NCBI RefSeq assembly: GCF_051668705.1
Contig: NZ_CP196351.1
Coordinates: 1,612,001-1,676,000 of the forward strand
Length of the DNA stretch: 64,000 bases
From: Alterisphingorhabdus sp051668705
Lineage (GTDB): Bacteria; Pseudomonadota; Alphaproteobacteria; Sphingomonadales; Sphingomonadaceae
Reading direction: 5' to 3'
Both the position numbers and the translations under genes were made by a program. This document shows, one piece after another, positions 41,897 through 51,092 of the stretch. Under the pieces are notes generated by a model that saw only the letters and a list, made by a program, of their open reading frames with translations, made no database searches and was not told where the DNA came from. Position 1 is the first letter of the stretch. Every line of letters starts with the position of its first letter.

Positions 41897-43294
41897 CTAA
41901 TCATTTGAAAATATATGGTCAACGAGTTTTGCCAGACGATCAATCATTTGTACCGAAACAGGGCTATTTGCAGAGCCATTATCCGTTGCTGATGATGTGT
42001 TGGCACTTTTGGCAATCGGCGAAACTGCTTTGGCAAAGCCCAGTTTCCCGGCTTCACGCAAGCGGATATTTTGATGCGCAACTGCTCGCACCTCCCCCGA
42101 AAGCGCGATCTCACCAAAATAAATGGCATCATTGGGCAGAGGTTTGTCGGCCAAAGCAGATATCAATGCCGCAGCAACCGCCAGATCGGCCGCTGGGTCC
42201 TGCACCCGGTAACCGCCAGCGATATTTAAATACACCTCGCAGCTTGTGAAATTTAAACCGCATCGTGCTTCCAATACTGCCAATATCATCGCCAGACGCC
42301 CATTATCCCAACCAACAACAGCACGGCGCGGCGTGGCACCGCTTGCCAGTTTGACCGTGAGGGCCTGAATTTCAACCAATACCGGCCTTGTTCCCTCTAA
42401 AGCTGGAAAGACAACGGCGCCGGGAACATCACTTTGCCGCTGAGTCAAAAATAATGATGATGGATTGGCAACTTCCACCAACCCTTCGCTTTCCATGGCG
42501 AAAACACCAATTTCATCAGTCGCACCAAAGCGGTTTTTGATGCTGCGCAAAATCCGATATTGATGACTGCGCTCGCCTTCAAAACTCAGCACAGTGTCAA
42601 CCATATGTTCCAGCACACGCGGGCCAGCGATAGCTCCGTCTTTGGTGACATGGCCGACCAACATTAAAGCTGTGCCGCTTTCCTTGGCATAGCGAATCAA
42701 TTCTTGCGCAGATGCCCTTACCTGGCTCACCGTGCCTGGAGCACCTTCAATCCGGTCACTATGCATCGTTTGAATAGAATCAATGACCAGCATCTGCACA
42801 TTATCAACGGCCTGTAGGGTCGAGAGAATATCACGTACAGATGTCGCCGCTGCCAGATGAATAGGCGCATCTGCCAGGCCAAGACGTTTTCCGCGCAGAC
42901 GCACTTGGTCGGCGGCTTCTTCTCCACTAATATAAACAATATTCCCGCCTTTACGGGCCATTTCGGCGGCAGCCTGTAACAGCAAGGTTGATTTGCCAAT
43001 ACCCGGGTCGCCGCCCATCAAAATGGCAGAACCCGGGACGATACCGCCGCCCAGAACACGGTCCAGTTCCGCAACCTGACTGCCGATACGTTTCGGCGTT
43101 GGTATATCGCTATCCAATCTAGACAATGTAATTTTGCGGCCACCACGGCTCAAATCATGCTTGGCTGAGAAAACTGTCTCGCCCGCTTCCTCGATAAGGG
43201 TATTCCATTCCCCGCAATCCGCACATTGCCCCTGCCAACGCGGAGCAGTGCAACCACATTGCTGACACACATATTTTTTCTTTAACTTCGCCAT
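41897..43294 (-). CDS. radA: DNA repair protein RadA
   Basis: RadA (Sms) is a RecA-like ATPase that helps branch migration of recombination intermediates. The 465-residue product has the N-terminal zinc finger with C10, C13, C24 and C27, Walker A GGDPGIGKST, the RadA-specific KNRFG motif (in RSIKNRFGATDEIG) and a C-terminal Lon-protease-like domain (ISALADKPLPND, GEIALSGEVRAV). It heads a minus-strand radA-cvpA-NifU-like unit and is divergent from the patatin-like gene. Confidence 0.96.
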   Translation of the reverse strand: MAKLKKKYVCQQCGCTAPRWQGQCADCGEWNTLIEEAGETVFSAKHDLSRGGRKITLSRLDSDIPTPKRIGSQVAELDRVLGGGIVPGSAILMGGDPGIGKSTLLLQAAAEMARKGGNIVYISGEEAADQVRLRGKRLGLADAPIHLAAATSVRDILSTLQAVDNVQMLVIDSIQTMHSDRIEGAPGTVSQVRASAQELIRYAKESGTALMLVGHVTKDGAIAGPRVLEHMVDTVLSFEGERSHQYRILRSIKNRFGATDEIGVFAMESEGLVEVANPSSLFLTQRQSDVPGAVVFPALEGTRPVLVEIQALTVKLASGATPRRAVVGWDNGRLAMILAVLEARCGLNFTSCEVYLNIAGGYRVQDPAADLAVAAALISALADKPLPNDAIYFGEIALSGEVRAVAHQNIRLREAGKLGFAKAVSPIAKSANTSSATDNGSANSPVSVQMIDRLAKLVDHIFSND

Positions 43295-43421
43295 GGCGGT
43301 AAATTAACAGAACATAATGGGAACGCAAGTCTTAGTGTTATTGCACGCCTGTTTATCTTCATTGTGACAGTTACTCAGAAAACCAGCTTGCCAGATGGAT
43401 CATAACAGGCGAATAAAAGAC

Positions 43422-45788
43422 ATGCGTCAAAAAGAGCTCAGACTTGCACTTATCTGTTATGGCGGCGTCAGCTTGGCCGTTTATATGCATGGCATTACCA
43501 AAGAAATCTGGCGATTAACCCGGGCTAGCCGGAATTTCCATGCCAATGAACCGCGTGTTTCACACAGTCAGGGCATTTATCGCGAATTGCTTGAAGAGCT
43601 GTCCAATGAACATCGGCTAAAACTACGCGTCATGCCAGACATCATTGCCGGGACCAGCGCTGGCGGTATCAACGGCATATATCTTGCCCAAGCCATCGCC
43701 ACAGGGCAATCGCTGGAACCATTGACTGATCTATGGCTCGATTGCGCCGATATAGATATTTTGCTCGATCCTGATGCCCGGCCATTTTCACGCTTTAGCA
43801 AATTCTGGGCACAGCCGCTTGTCTGGCTTGCTTTGTCTAGGCCCGGAGGCGCGGTTGAGCGCACCGTTGCCAAGGAAACACGCAACGAAGTTAAAACCAA
43901 ATTATCACGATTGATTCGCGCACGCTGGTTCGCGCCGCCCTTTAGTGGTGTCGGCTTTTCCCGGCTTTTATATAATGCATTTGATGCAATGGAGGCAGCA
44001 GAGCGCGGGCCCAAATTGCTCCCGACCGGTCAACCGCTTGACCTTTATGTGACGGTAACAGACTTTTTTGGCCATTTGGAGCGCATGCGCCTCAATAGCC
44101 CTTCCGAAGTTGTCGAGACTGAGCACAGGCTGACCATAGGTTTCACGGCAACGCGCGGCGAGAATGATGTTCTGGGTGATAGCGCAGAATTGACCTTTGC
44201 CGCACGCGCTACAGCAAGTTTCCCCGGTGCTTTCCCTCCACTAACGGTGCACGAAATTGACCAACTGCTAAAATCCAAAGAGCGCGAATGGCCGGGGCGG
44301 GAAAACTTCTTAAAACGAACCTATCCACGGCAATATGCAACGGGTGAAGGTGAGGAAACCGTCTTGATCGATGGGGCCGTATTGACCAACGCACCTTTTG
44401 GTCAGGCCATGGATGCCCTGAAGAACCGACCTGCGCATCGTGAAGTTGATCGCCGTGTTGTCTATATCGACCCCAAACCGGATTTTTATCAGCCACGCGA
44501 CAAAGTCGATGAGAATGATTGTTCAGAGAAGAAAGCCGAGCGCAAAAAACGTTTACCCGGCTTCTTTTCGACCATCTTTGGTGCGATTTCTGATATTCCG
44601 CGCGAACAGCCGATCCGTGATAATTTGGAAATGATTGAAGATCGCAGCAACCGTGTAAGGCGCATGCTGCAAATCACGGATAATCTTCGTGAAGATGTCG
44701 AAGACGTTGTTAACAAACTCTTTGGCAGAACGCTCTTTCTTGATAGCCCAACACCCAAACGGCTTTCGCAATGGCGCAACAAAGCACAGACAAAAGCTGC
44801 CAATATGGCTGGCTTTACCTATGCCGCTTATGGACAGTTAAAATTAAACGGCATCATTGAAGATATTATCGCATCGCTGCGCAGAGCATATCTTGAGCCT
44901 AGCGCGGTGTACCAATATGAATTGAGAGAGAAGTTTTGGGAGCATCTCTCTGGACAGGGTCTCAATCACCTTGCCGACGCAAAAGGCGGGGCAACGGATG
45001 AGGCCATAGCCTTTTTCCGCGAGCATGATCTGGGGTTCCGTGTCAGAAGGTTGCGCTTTCTTGCAAGGCGGTTGGGTAACGATATTGCCAAATCAACATC
45101 AGCTCCGCATCAAACTATCATTGCGATGCATGACACCATCTATAATTGTCTCGCTCTTTATCTCGATGTTGAAGGGCGTGGCAGAGATGGCGAAGATTTT
45201 GCTGATATCGCCGCAATTGCGCTAGAGAATCCCCGCCTTGCTCTGGAGCGCCTTGGCAAAGCACGCAGCTTGCGTGACATTGATACGGTCATTGATACTA
45301 AACTAAGCGAGGCTTTGAGCTTATTGCCAAAACAAGAACGGCGCGAGCTATTGCTGGCCTATCTGGGCTTCCCATTTTACGACATTGCCACTTTGCCCTT
45401 ATTGCAAGGGGAAGGCATGGACGAATTTGACCCAATTAAAGTCGACCGTATTTCACCTGATGATGCGCAATCTATCCGCAAGGGCCGTGCTGACGCGACT
45501 TTGCGCGGCATTGAATTTAACAGTTTCGGCGCGTTTTTTAGTCGCAGTTACCGCGAAAACGACTATATTTGGGGCCGCCTACACGGCGCTGAAAGGATGA
45601 TTGATCTGGTAGTATCGACTTTGGATGGTGAGTCGCAAATGGCGGAAAAGCGCATACGCCACTATAAAAAATCCATGTTCCTCGCCATTTTGGACGAGGA
45701 ACAGGAAAGATTGCCATTGAGCAAAAAACTGATCACCAAGATACGTGGCGAAGTTGAACAGTCATTCGCTGAAGGTTTGCACAATTGA
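43422..45788 (+). CDS. patatin-like phospholipase-family protein (DUF3376-type)
   Basis: The product is about 788 residues. The oxyanion region is ICYGGVSLAVYMHGITKEIW, the nucleophile elbow is AGTSAGG with Ser79, and the catalytic aspartate lies in LIDGAVLTNAPFG. The long C-terminal half is the extension found in bacterial patatin-like proteins of this length. Patatins are serine-aspartate lipid acyl hydrolases; the substrate here is unknown. I prefer the ATG at 43422, where conservation starts, to the ATG at 43395. There is no signal peptide, so the protein is cytoplasmic or membrane-associated. Confidence 0.88.
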   Translation: MRQKELRLALICYGGVSLAVYMHGITKEIWRLTRASRNFHANEPRVSHSQGIYRELLEELSNEHRLKLRVMPDIIAGTSAGGINGIYLAQAIATGQSLEPLTDLWLDCADIDILLDPDARPFSRFSKFWAQPLVWLALSRPGGAVERTVAKETRNEVKTKLSRLIRARWFAPPFSGVGFSRLLYNAFDAMEAAERGPKLLPTGQPLDLYVTVTDFFGHLERMRLNSPSEVVETEHRLTIGFTATRGENDVLGDSAELTFAARATASFPGAFPPLTVHEIDQLLKSKEREWPGRENFLKRTYPRQYATGEGEETVLIDGAVLTNAPFGQAMDALKNRPAHREVDRRVVYIDPKPDFYQPRDKVDENDCSEKKAERKKRLPGFFSTIFGAISDIPREQPIRDNLEMIEDRSNRVRRMLQITDNLREDVEDVVNKLFGRTLFLDSPTPKRLSQWRNKAQTKAANMAGFTYAAYGQLKLNGIIEDIIASLRRAYLEPSAVYQYELREKFWEHLSGQGLNHLADAKGGATDEAIAFFREHDLGFRVRRLRFLARRLGNDIAKSTSAPHQTIIAMHDTIYNCLALYLDVEGRGRDGEDFADIAAIALENPRLALERLGKARSLRDIDTVIDTKLSEALSLLPKQERRELLLAYLGFPFYDIATLPLLQGEGMDEFDPIKVDRISPDDAQSIRKGRADATLRGIEFNSFGAFFSRSYRENDYIWGRLHGAERMIDLVVSTLDGESQMAEKRIRHYKKSMFLAILDEEQERLPLSKKLITKIRGEVEQSFAEGLHN

Positions 45789-45801
45789 AGTGCTCGCGAT
45801 T

Positions 45802-46731
45802 TTATGCGCTTTTCAGACTTTCATAAACAAAACCAATAAAGGCATCGGGCTTGATAAACCCTTCTTTGTTGACATCGACGTCTTTCAATAAATCCTGAGC
45901 CTGAACTTGCTCCAGCGTTTGGCCAGCGTCGATGGCTTTCTGAACCTTATCAATAGTGTTTGCGACCAGATCACGATAGGCGGCCAAATCAGCACGTGTT
46001 GCAACAGGGCCATGACCAGGGATAATTTTGGTATTATCATCAGCAAGAGACAATGCTTTTTCAGCCGAGGCCAAAATGCCTTTGGCGTTACCGCCGCTGT
46101 TCAAATCAATAAACGGCAATGTCACCTTATTGAAGAAGGTATCACCCATATGGATGACATTGGCTTTTTTGAAAAAGATGATTGAATCGCCATCCGTATG
46201 CCCTGTCGGAATATGGATCACATGGATCTCATCATTGTTCATAAACAGTTTTATACCATCAGCATAAGTAACTGATGGTAAGGCAACTTTGGGCGATGCC
46301 GGATTATTACCGCGGCCGGATGTCTGTTCACCCAACATACGGACACGAACATTATCATGCGCCAAAATTGTGGCGCCCGCATTGCCGAAATTCTCATTTC
46401 CGCCACTATGATCACCATGCCAATGGGTATTGATCACATAGCTTGCTTCGCTGGCACCCAAGGCAGCAACCGCATTTTGAATCTTCTCGCTTAGCGGTGC
46501 GAACTGGTCGTCAATCAGAATTGTGCCATCCTCACCATGACTTACGCCGATATTGCCGCCTGCGCCGAATAATACTGCAACACCTTCGCTCAGCTTTTCG
46601 GTTTTGATTTCAACAGCATCAAAACGATTGGCATTTTGCGCATTGCCGCTGGTGCAACCTGATAAAGGAATAGCCACAGCAACAAGAGCGGTTGCTGCCA
46701 AAAGCTGACGAAGTGATTGGGGAAGCGTCAT
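45802..46731 (-). CDS. MBL-fold metallohydrolase lipoprotein
   Basis: The 309-residue product has a lipoprotein signal with lipobox LSGC. The metallo-beta-lactamase metal motif is NTHWHGDHSGGN, followed by IHIPTGHTDGD and the final histidine in IIPGHGP, so both zinc sites look intact. The family includes beta-lactamases, glyoxalase II and quinoprotein-relay-like hydrolases; the substrate cannot be read from the sequence. The second of two tandem ATGs (46731) has the better spacing to GGAG. It converges on the patatin gene with a 13-base gap. Confidence 0.87.
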   Translation of the reverse strand: MTLPQSLRQLLAATALVAVAIPLSGCTSGNAQNANRFDAVEIKTEKLSEGVAVLFGAGGNIGVSHGEDGTILIDDQFAPLSEKIQNAVAALGASEASYVINTHWHGDHSGGNENFGNAGATILAHDNVRVRMLGEQTSGRGNNPASPKVALPSVTYADGIKLFMNNDEIHVIHIPTGHTDGDSIIFFKKANVIHMGDTFFNKVTLPFIDLNSGGNAKGILASAEKALSLADDNTKIIPGHGPVATRADLAAYRDLVANTIDKVQKAIDAGQTLEQVQAQDLLKDVDVNKEGFIKPDAFIGFVYESLKSA

Positions 46732-46810
46732 CATGGTCTCCTGATATAATCGGTGTTTAATACCATATTTACCGCAGCGCGAAAGAGGTAATGTCATTAC
46801 GCAATCATAT

Positions 46811-46833
46811 CAAAAGCCCTAGATAACGGGCCT
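46811..46833 (-). terminator. hairpin downstream of dnaJ
   Basis: On the minus strand AGGCCC pairs with GGGCTT (one G-T pair) around an eight-base loop and is followed by TTG. It lies just after the dnaJ stop codon. Confidence 0.55.
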
Positions 46834-46846
46834 CAACCTGTTGTTA

Positions 46847-47965
46847 CTAGCTTATAATATCGCGCAACTTATCAAAGAAACCACGCGAATTCGGGCATTC
46901 GTCACCCGTTTCGGTTTCTTGGAAATCACGCAGCAATTCTTTCTGCCGCGCGCTCAATTTGGTTGGTGTCTCAACATCAATTTGCACGACCAGATCGCCG
47001 CGGCCCCGCCCTTGCAAGACAGGCATGCCTGCGCCGCGTTGGCTCAATTGCTTGCCGGATTGAATGCCGGCTGGGATAGAAATTTTGGTTTCCTTGCCAT
47101 CCATTCCAGGAATGGTGATATCACAACCTAAAGCAGCTTTAGTGAAACTGATTGGAACACGAGCAAAAAGCGATGAGCCTTCACGCTCAAAAATACTGTG
47201 TTTGGTAACATGGATGAAAATATACATGTCCCCGGGCGATGCGCCGCGCGGGCCTGCTTCACCTTTGCCGCTCAGGCGAATGCGGGTGCCATTATCAACA
47301 CCGGCAGGAATATCGACCTTTAGCGTCTGTGCTTCATCAATCCGCCCCTCGCCTCGGCAATCACCGCATGGGCTTTCAATAACATCACCGCGGCCATGAC
47401 AATTTGGGCATGTCCGCTCAACCACGAAAAACCCTTGTTGCGCACGCATTTTGCCCGTGCCGGAACACAGATTACATTTGCGGCTGCTGGTACCGGGGCT
47501 TGCCCCGCTGCCAGCACAGGTTCCGCATTGTGCAGCTACCTCGACATGTATTTCGGTTGATTTACCATGGAATGCATCTTCCAGAGAAATCTCCAGATCA
47601 TAACGCAAATCAGCACCACGTGCCGGACCACGGCGCCCGCCGCCGCCAAAACCACCGCCAAATATAGTGTCAAAAATATCGCCAATGTCGGAAAAACCCT
47701 CGGGGCCGCCGCGTCCACCACCACCAAAACCGCCTTCTTCAAAGGCAGCTTTGCCATAGCGATCATAGGCCGCACGCTTTTGTGGGTCTTTCAGGCATTC
47801 ATAGGCTGCACCAACAGCCTTAAACCTTGCTTCGGAATCTGCATCACCGGGATTGCGATCCGGATGATATTTCATCGCCATCTTACGATAGGCAGATTTC
47901 AGCTCACGCTCATCCGCTGAAGGGGCAACGCCCAGCAAATCATAAAAGTCAGTCTCAGCAACCAT
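46847..47965 (-). CDS. dnaJ: molecular chaperone DnaJ
   Basis: The co-chaperone of DnaK. The 372-residue product has the J domain with HPD (MKYHPDRNPGDADSEARF), a Gly/Phe-rich region (about 75-115), and four CxxCxGxG zinc repeats (CGTCAGSG, CNLCSGTG, CPNCHGRG, CGDCRGEG). It lies 111 bases downstream of dnaK, with a long inverted repeat in the gap. Confidence 0.98.
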   Translation of the reverse strand: MVAETDFYDLLGVAPSADERELKSAYRKMAMKYHPDRNPGDADSEARFKAVGAAYECLKDPQKRAAYDRYGKAAFEEGGFGGGGRGGPEGFSDIGDIFDTIFGGGFGGGGRRGPARGADLRYDLEISLEDAFHGKSTEIHVEVAAQCGTCAGSGASPGTSSRKCNLCSGTGKMRAQQGFFVVERTCPNCHGRGDVIESPCGDCRGEGRIDEAQTLKVDIPAGVDNGTRIRLSGKGEAGPRGASPGDMYIFIHVTKHSIFEREGSSLFARVPISFTKAALGCDITIPGMDGKETKISIPAGIQSGKQLSQRGAGMPVLQGRGRGDLVVQIDVETPTKLSARQKELLRDFQETETGDECPNSRGFFDKLRDIIS

Positions 47966-48019
47966 ATCAGTGAATTTCCTGACGCATCATGCGGTGAGAT
48001 GAAAACAATATGCCTTAGC

Positions 48020-48054
48020 GGAACGATATGACAGATATAGTGTCAGATCGTTCC
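48020..48054. repeat. 35-base inverted repeat between dnaK and dnaJ
   Basis: GGAACGAT-A-TGACA and TGTCA-G-ATCGTTCC form 8+5 base pairs with a single mismatch around a seven-base loop. No T-tract follows. It sits in the dnaK-dnaJ gap, where it could act as an RNA-processing or stability element or as partial attenuation that lowers dnaJ expression relative to dnaK. Confidence 0.75.
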
Positions 48055-48076
48055 ACAGATCGGCATAGGTCAACGA

Positions 48077-49999
48077 TTAGCTCGCTGCCTTATTGTCCTC
48101 ATCATCATCAACTTCAGAGAATTCGGCATCAACAACATCGTCATTCGCCGTATCCTGTGCTGCTTCTGGGGCTTCGCTTGGACCGCCAGCCGCTTGTTCC
48201 TGCTCATAAATGGCCTGACCCAGCTTCATGGCAATCTGACCCAACGCTTCGGTTTTGGCCTTCATCGCCTCGCCATCTTCGGCTTCAACAGCAGATTTGG
48301 TCTCAGCAATTGCAGCTTCGATTTCTGATTTCAGAGCATCATCAATCTTGTCACCATGTTCGCTCAACTGCTTCTCGGTCTGGTGAACTAGGCTTTCTGC
48401 ATTGTTCTTGACCTCGGCCGCTTCACGGCGCCGCTTGTCTTCTTCAGCAAATTTCTCTGCATCCTGAACCATTTGCTCGATATCATCATCTGAAAGACCG
48501 CCCGATGCCTGAATCTTGATGGTCTGCTCTTTGCCTGTGCCTTTGTCTTTGGCAGAAACGTTCACAATACCATTGGCATCAATATCAAAGGTCACTTCAA
48601 TCTGCGGAACACCGCGCGGTGCAGGCGGAATGCCTAACAGATCGAAATTGCCCAACAGCTTATTATCGGCTGCCATTTCGCGCTCGCCTTGGAACACTTT
48701 AATGGTCACGGCCTGCTGATTATCATCAGCCGTCGAATAGGTTTGCGATTTTTTCGACGGGATGGTTGTGTTGCGATCGATCATGCGGGTAAAAACACCG
48801 CCCAGAGTTTCGATACCGAGTGACAATGGAGTCACGTCGAGCAGCAAGACATCTTTAACATCGCCTTGCAAAACGCCGGCCTGAATAGCTGCGCCCATGG
48901 CGACCACTTCATCAGGGTTCACACCAGTATGCGGTTCTTTGCCGAAAAAGTCTTTCACAACTTCTCGGACTTTCGGCATGCGAGTCATCCCGCCAACCAT
49001 GACGACATCGTCAATCTCACTGGCAGAAATGCCAGCATCGGTCAGCGCCTTTTTGCATGGATCAAGCGTCCGTTTAATCAAGTCAGCAACCATTTTTTCA
49101 AGGTCGGACCGGCTAATGGTCTTCACCAAATGCTTAGGACCGTTTTGATCGGCTGTTATGAACGGCAAATTGACTTCGGTTGTTTGTGCCGATGACAATT
49201 CAATTTTGGCTTTCTCCGCAGCTTCTTTCAAACGCTGCAAAGCCAGTTTGTCTTTTGTAAGATCAATGCCTTCAGCTTTTTGGAATTCTTCAGCCAAAAA
49301 CTTTACAACTTTGGAGTCGAAATCTTCACCGCCAAGGAAGGTATCGCCATTTGTGGCTTTCACTTCAAAGACGCCATCGCCGATTTCCAAAATCGAAATA
49401 TCGAACGTACCGCCGCCAAGGTCATAAACAGCAATGGTTTTGCCGTCATTTTTGTCCAAACCATAGGCCAGAGCAGCCGCTGTAGGCTCGTTGATGATCC
49501 GCAGAACCTCAAGACCGGCAATTTTGCCTGCATCTTTGGTCGCCTGACGCTGAGCATCGTTAAAATAGGCAGGAACAGTAATAACCGCTTGGGTCACTGT
49601 TTCGCCCAAATAGCCTTCTGCTGTCTCTTTCATTTTCTGCAGCGTGTAAGCAGAAATTTGTGACGGGCTATAATCCTCGCCACCGGCTTTCACCCAAGCG
49701 TCACCATTTGCACCTTTGGCGATGGTGTATGGAACAAGTTCCATATCTTTCTTGGTCAACGGGTCATCAAACCGGCGCCCGATAAGACGCTTCACCGCAA
49801 AGATTGTATTATCCGGGTTGGTTACGGCCTGCCGCTTGGCAGGTTGTCCAATCAGACGTTCACCATCTTTGGTGAAGGCTACGATAGATGGCGTTGTCCG
49901 CGCACCTTCAGAATTTTCAATAACCTTGGGCTTGTCACCGTCCATAACAGCGACGCATGAATTGGTTGTACCAAGGTCGATACCAATAACTTTTGCCAT
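48077..49999 (-). CDS. dnaK: molecular chaperone DnaK (Hsp70)
   Basis: ATP-dependent Hsp70 chaperone of 640 residues. The N-terminus is MAKVIGIDLGTTNSCVAVM, followed by VPAYFNDAQRQATKDAG, VYDLGGGTFDISILEIGDG and the MVGGMTRMP signature; the C-terminal lid ends in an acidic tail. The ATG at 49999 follows TTGAGGATCTT; the frame extends upstream to 50098 but only through the promoter region. A heat-shock-type promoter precedes it. Confidence 0.98.
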   Translation of the reverse strand: MAKVIGIDLGTTNSCVAVMDGDKPKVIENSEGARTTPSIVAFTKDGERLIGQPAKRQAVTNPDNTIFAVKRLIGRRFDDPLTKKDMELVPYTIAKGANGDAWVKAGGEDYSPSQISAYTLQKMKETAEGYLGETVTQAVITVPAYFNDAQRQATKDAGKIAGLEVLRIINEPTAAALAYGLDKNDGKTIAVYDLGGGTFDISILEIGDGVFEVKATNGDTFLGGEDFDSKVVKFLAEEFQKAEGIDLTKDKLALQRLKEAAEKAKIELSSAQTTEVNLPFITADQNGPKHLVKTISRSDLEKMVADLIKRTLDPCKKALTDAGISASEIDDVVMVGGMTRMPKVREVVKDFFGKEPHTGVNPDEVVAMGAAIQAGVLQGDVKDVLLLDVTPLSLGIETLGGVFTRMIDRNTTIPSKKSQTYSTADDNQQAVTIKVFQGEREMAADNKLLGNFDLLGIPPAPRGVPQIEVTFDIDANGIVNVSAKDKGTGKEQTIKIQASGGLSDDDIEQMVQDAEKFAEEDKRRREAAEVKNNAESLVHQTEKQLSEHGDKIDDALKSEIEAAIAETKSAVEAEDGEAMKAKTEALGQIAMKLGQAIYEQEQAAGGPSEAPEAAQDTANDDVVDAEFSEVDDDEDNKAAS

Positions 50000-50028
50000 A
50001 AGATCCTCAATCTCATTTAGATATAACA

Positions 50029-50052
50029 AGATAGGCCTGTCGTAACGACAAG
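50029..50052 (-). promoter_or_regulatory. sigma-32 (RpoH)-type promoter of dnaK
   Basis: On the minus strand CTTGTC is followed after CTTG by 13 bases and then CCTATCT. This matches the alphaproteobacterial RpoH consensus (CTTG, spacer, CYTATNT). It places the transcript start roughly 20-25 bases before the dnaK ATG at 49999. The matches are seen; use by RpoH is inferred. Confidence 0.65.
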
Positions 50053-50161
50053 CCCGCCCTTCCCAATCGCGATATAGGAGCAGTTTTGCTTGGCACAAGT
50101 GCTACTGATAATTAGGGTGAAAGAGATTTTTCCCTTACTGCCCCATTATGAGAGAATAATA

Positions 50162-50620
50162 GTGAAACATTTCAACATTCCCGCTTTGGTCCTGTCGGCC
50201 ACTGTCTTGTGTTCCTGTCAGTCAGATCAACAAGAAAATACAAAAGAGCTGATCGTCTCTGACGCGCAAATCGTCCTCTCGCCTGTGTCGGGCAGGCCTG
50301 CTGCTGCATATTTCATACTGGAATCCAAAGGTATCAATACCATTTTGACCGATGTTGAAGTTCCTGGCGCAGAGAGAGTGATGTTGCACGAAACAATCTC
50401 GAAAGATGGTGTCACCAGAATGAACTCGGCCAATGCGTTTCCTATTAAGTCCGGGCAAACACTAACATTTTCACCAGGCGGCAAACATGCGATGATATTT
50501 GGTTTGAAGGATGTGAAGCCGCAACAGCAAGTGACTATGACCTTGCGCTTTGACAATGGCGAAACATTGACGGTTGATGCCGCGACCAAATCCATTGGTA
50601 ACGCAGCGAACGGCGGTTAA
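50162..50620 (+). CDS. PCu(A)C-family copper chaperone, probable lipoprotein
   Basis: The product is about 152 residues from a GTG at 50162. A hydrophobic signal ends in VLCSC, compatible with a lipobox with Cys19 as the lipid anchor. The copper-binding pattern H(M)X10M...HXM appears as MLHETISKDGVTRM and later GGKHAMIFGLK. Periplasmic PCu(A)C proteins deliver Cu(I) to the CuA site of cytochrome oxidase. No oxidase genes are nearby. The ATG at 50090 in the same frame lies across the dnaK promoter and is less likely. Confidence 0.82.
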   Translation: MKHFNIPALVLSATVLCSCQSDQQENTKELIVSDAQIVLSPVSGRPAAAYFILESKGINTILTDVEVPGAERVMLHETISKDGVTRMNSANAFPIKSGQTLTFSPGGKHAMIFGLKDVKPQQQVTMTLRFDNGETLTVDAATKSIGNAANGG

Positions 50621-50624
50621 TTCT

Positions 50625-51080
50625 ATGCGCAGAGCTATGACTGATGGTGAAGTCGCAATAACCCATTCTGTCTTTGGCGATGCGATAGACTGCGACAAAA
50701 CGCAGATATGCCGCAGCAAATGGTTTCCATTTCAACCGCGCAAAACGGTCATGGCGCCTATGGGCAATATCCATTTCCACCCGCGCAGCACATTATGGAT
50801 GGATGATTACAGCACCGCGCATCTGGCCCTGCGCGGTCTGTTCGTGCATGAACTGGTGCATGTCTGGCAATATCAGAAAGGTATCTTCCTACCGCTTAAA
50901 CGCCATGCCTTTTGCCGCTATGACTATAGCTTAAAACCCGGATGGACATTAGAACGCTATGGTCTTGAGCAGCAGGCAGAAATTGTTCGTCATGCCTATA
51001 TGTTGCGTGAGGGCGGAACAGTGGCCGGGGCCCCTGATCTGACTCAATATGCCCACATCATACCCTTTGGAACTTTTTAA
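50625..51080 (+). CDS. hypothetical protein with HExxH metalloprotease-like motif
   Basis: The 151-residue product contains LFVHELVHVWQYQKG, an HExxH zinc-binding consensus, preceded by GNIHFHPRSTLWMDD. A similar short segment occurs in proteins loosely annotated as Vgr/Rhs-related, but no Vgr core, Rhs repeat or secretion gene is present here. A downstream glutamate (LEQQAEIVRHAYML) could be the third zinc ligand, as in gluzincins. There is no signal peptide. It starts four bases after the copper-chaperone stop, so cotranscription is likely. Function unknown. Confidence 0.72.
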   Translation: MRRAMTDGEVAITHSVFGDAIDCDKTQICRSKWFPFQPRKTVMAPMGNIHFHPRSTLWMDDYSTAHLALRGLFVHELVHVWQYQKGIFLPLKRHAFCRYDYSLKPGWTLERYGLEQQAEIVRHAYMLREGGTVAGAPDLTQYAHIIPFGTF

Positions 51081-51092
51081 CGGACAAAAGCA

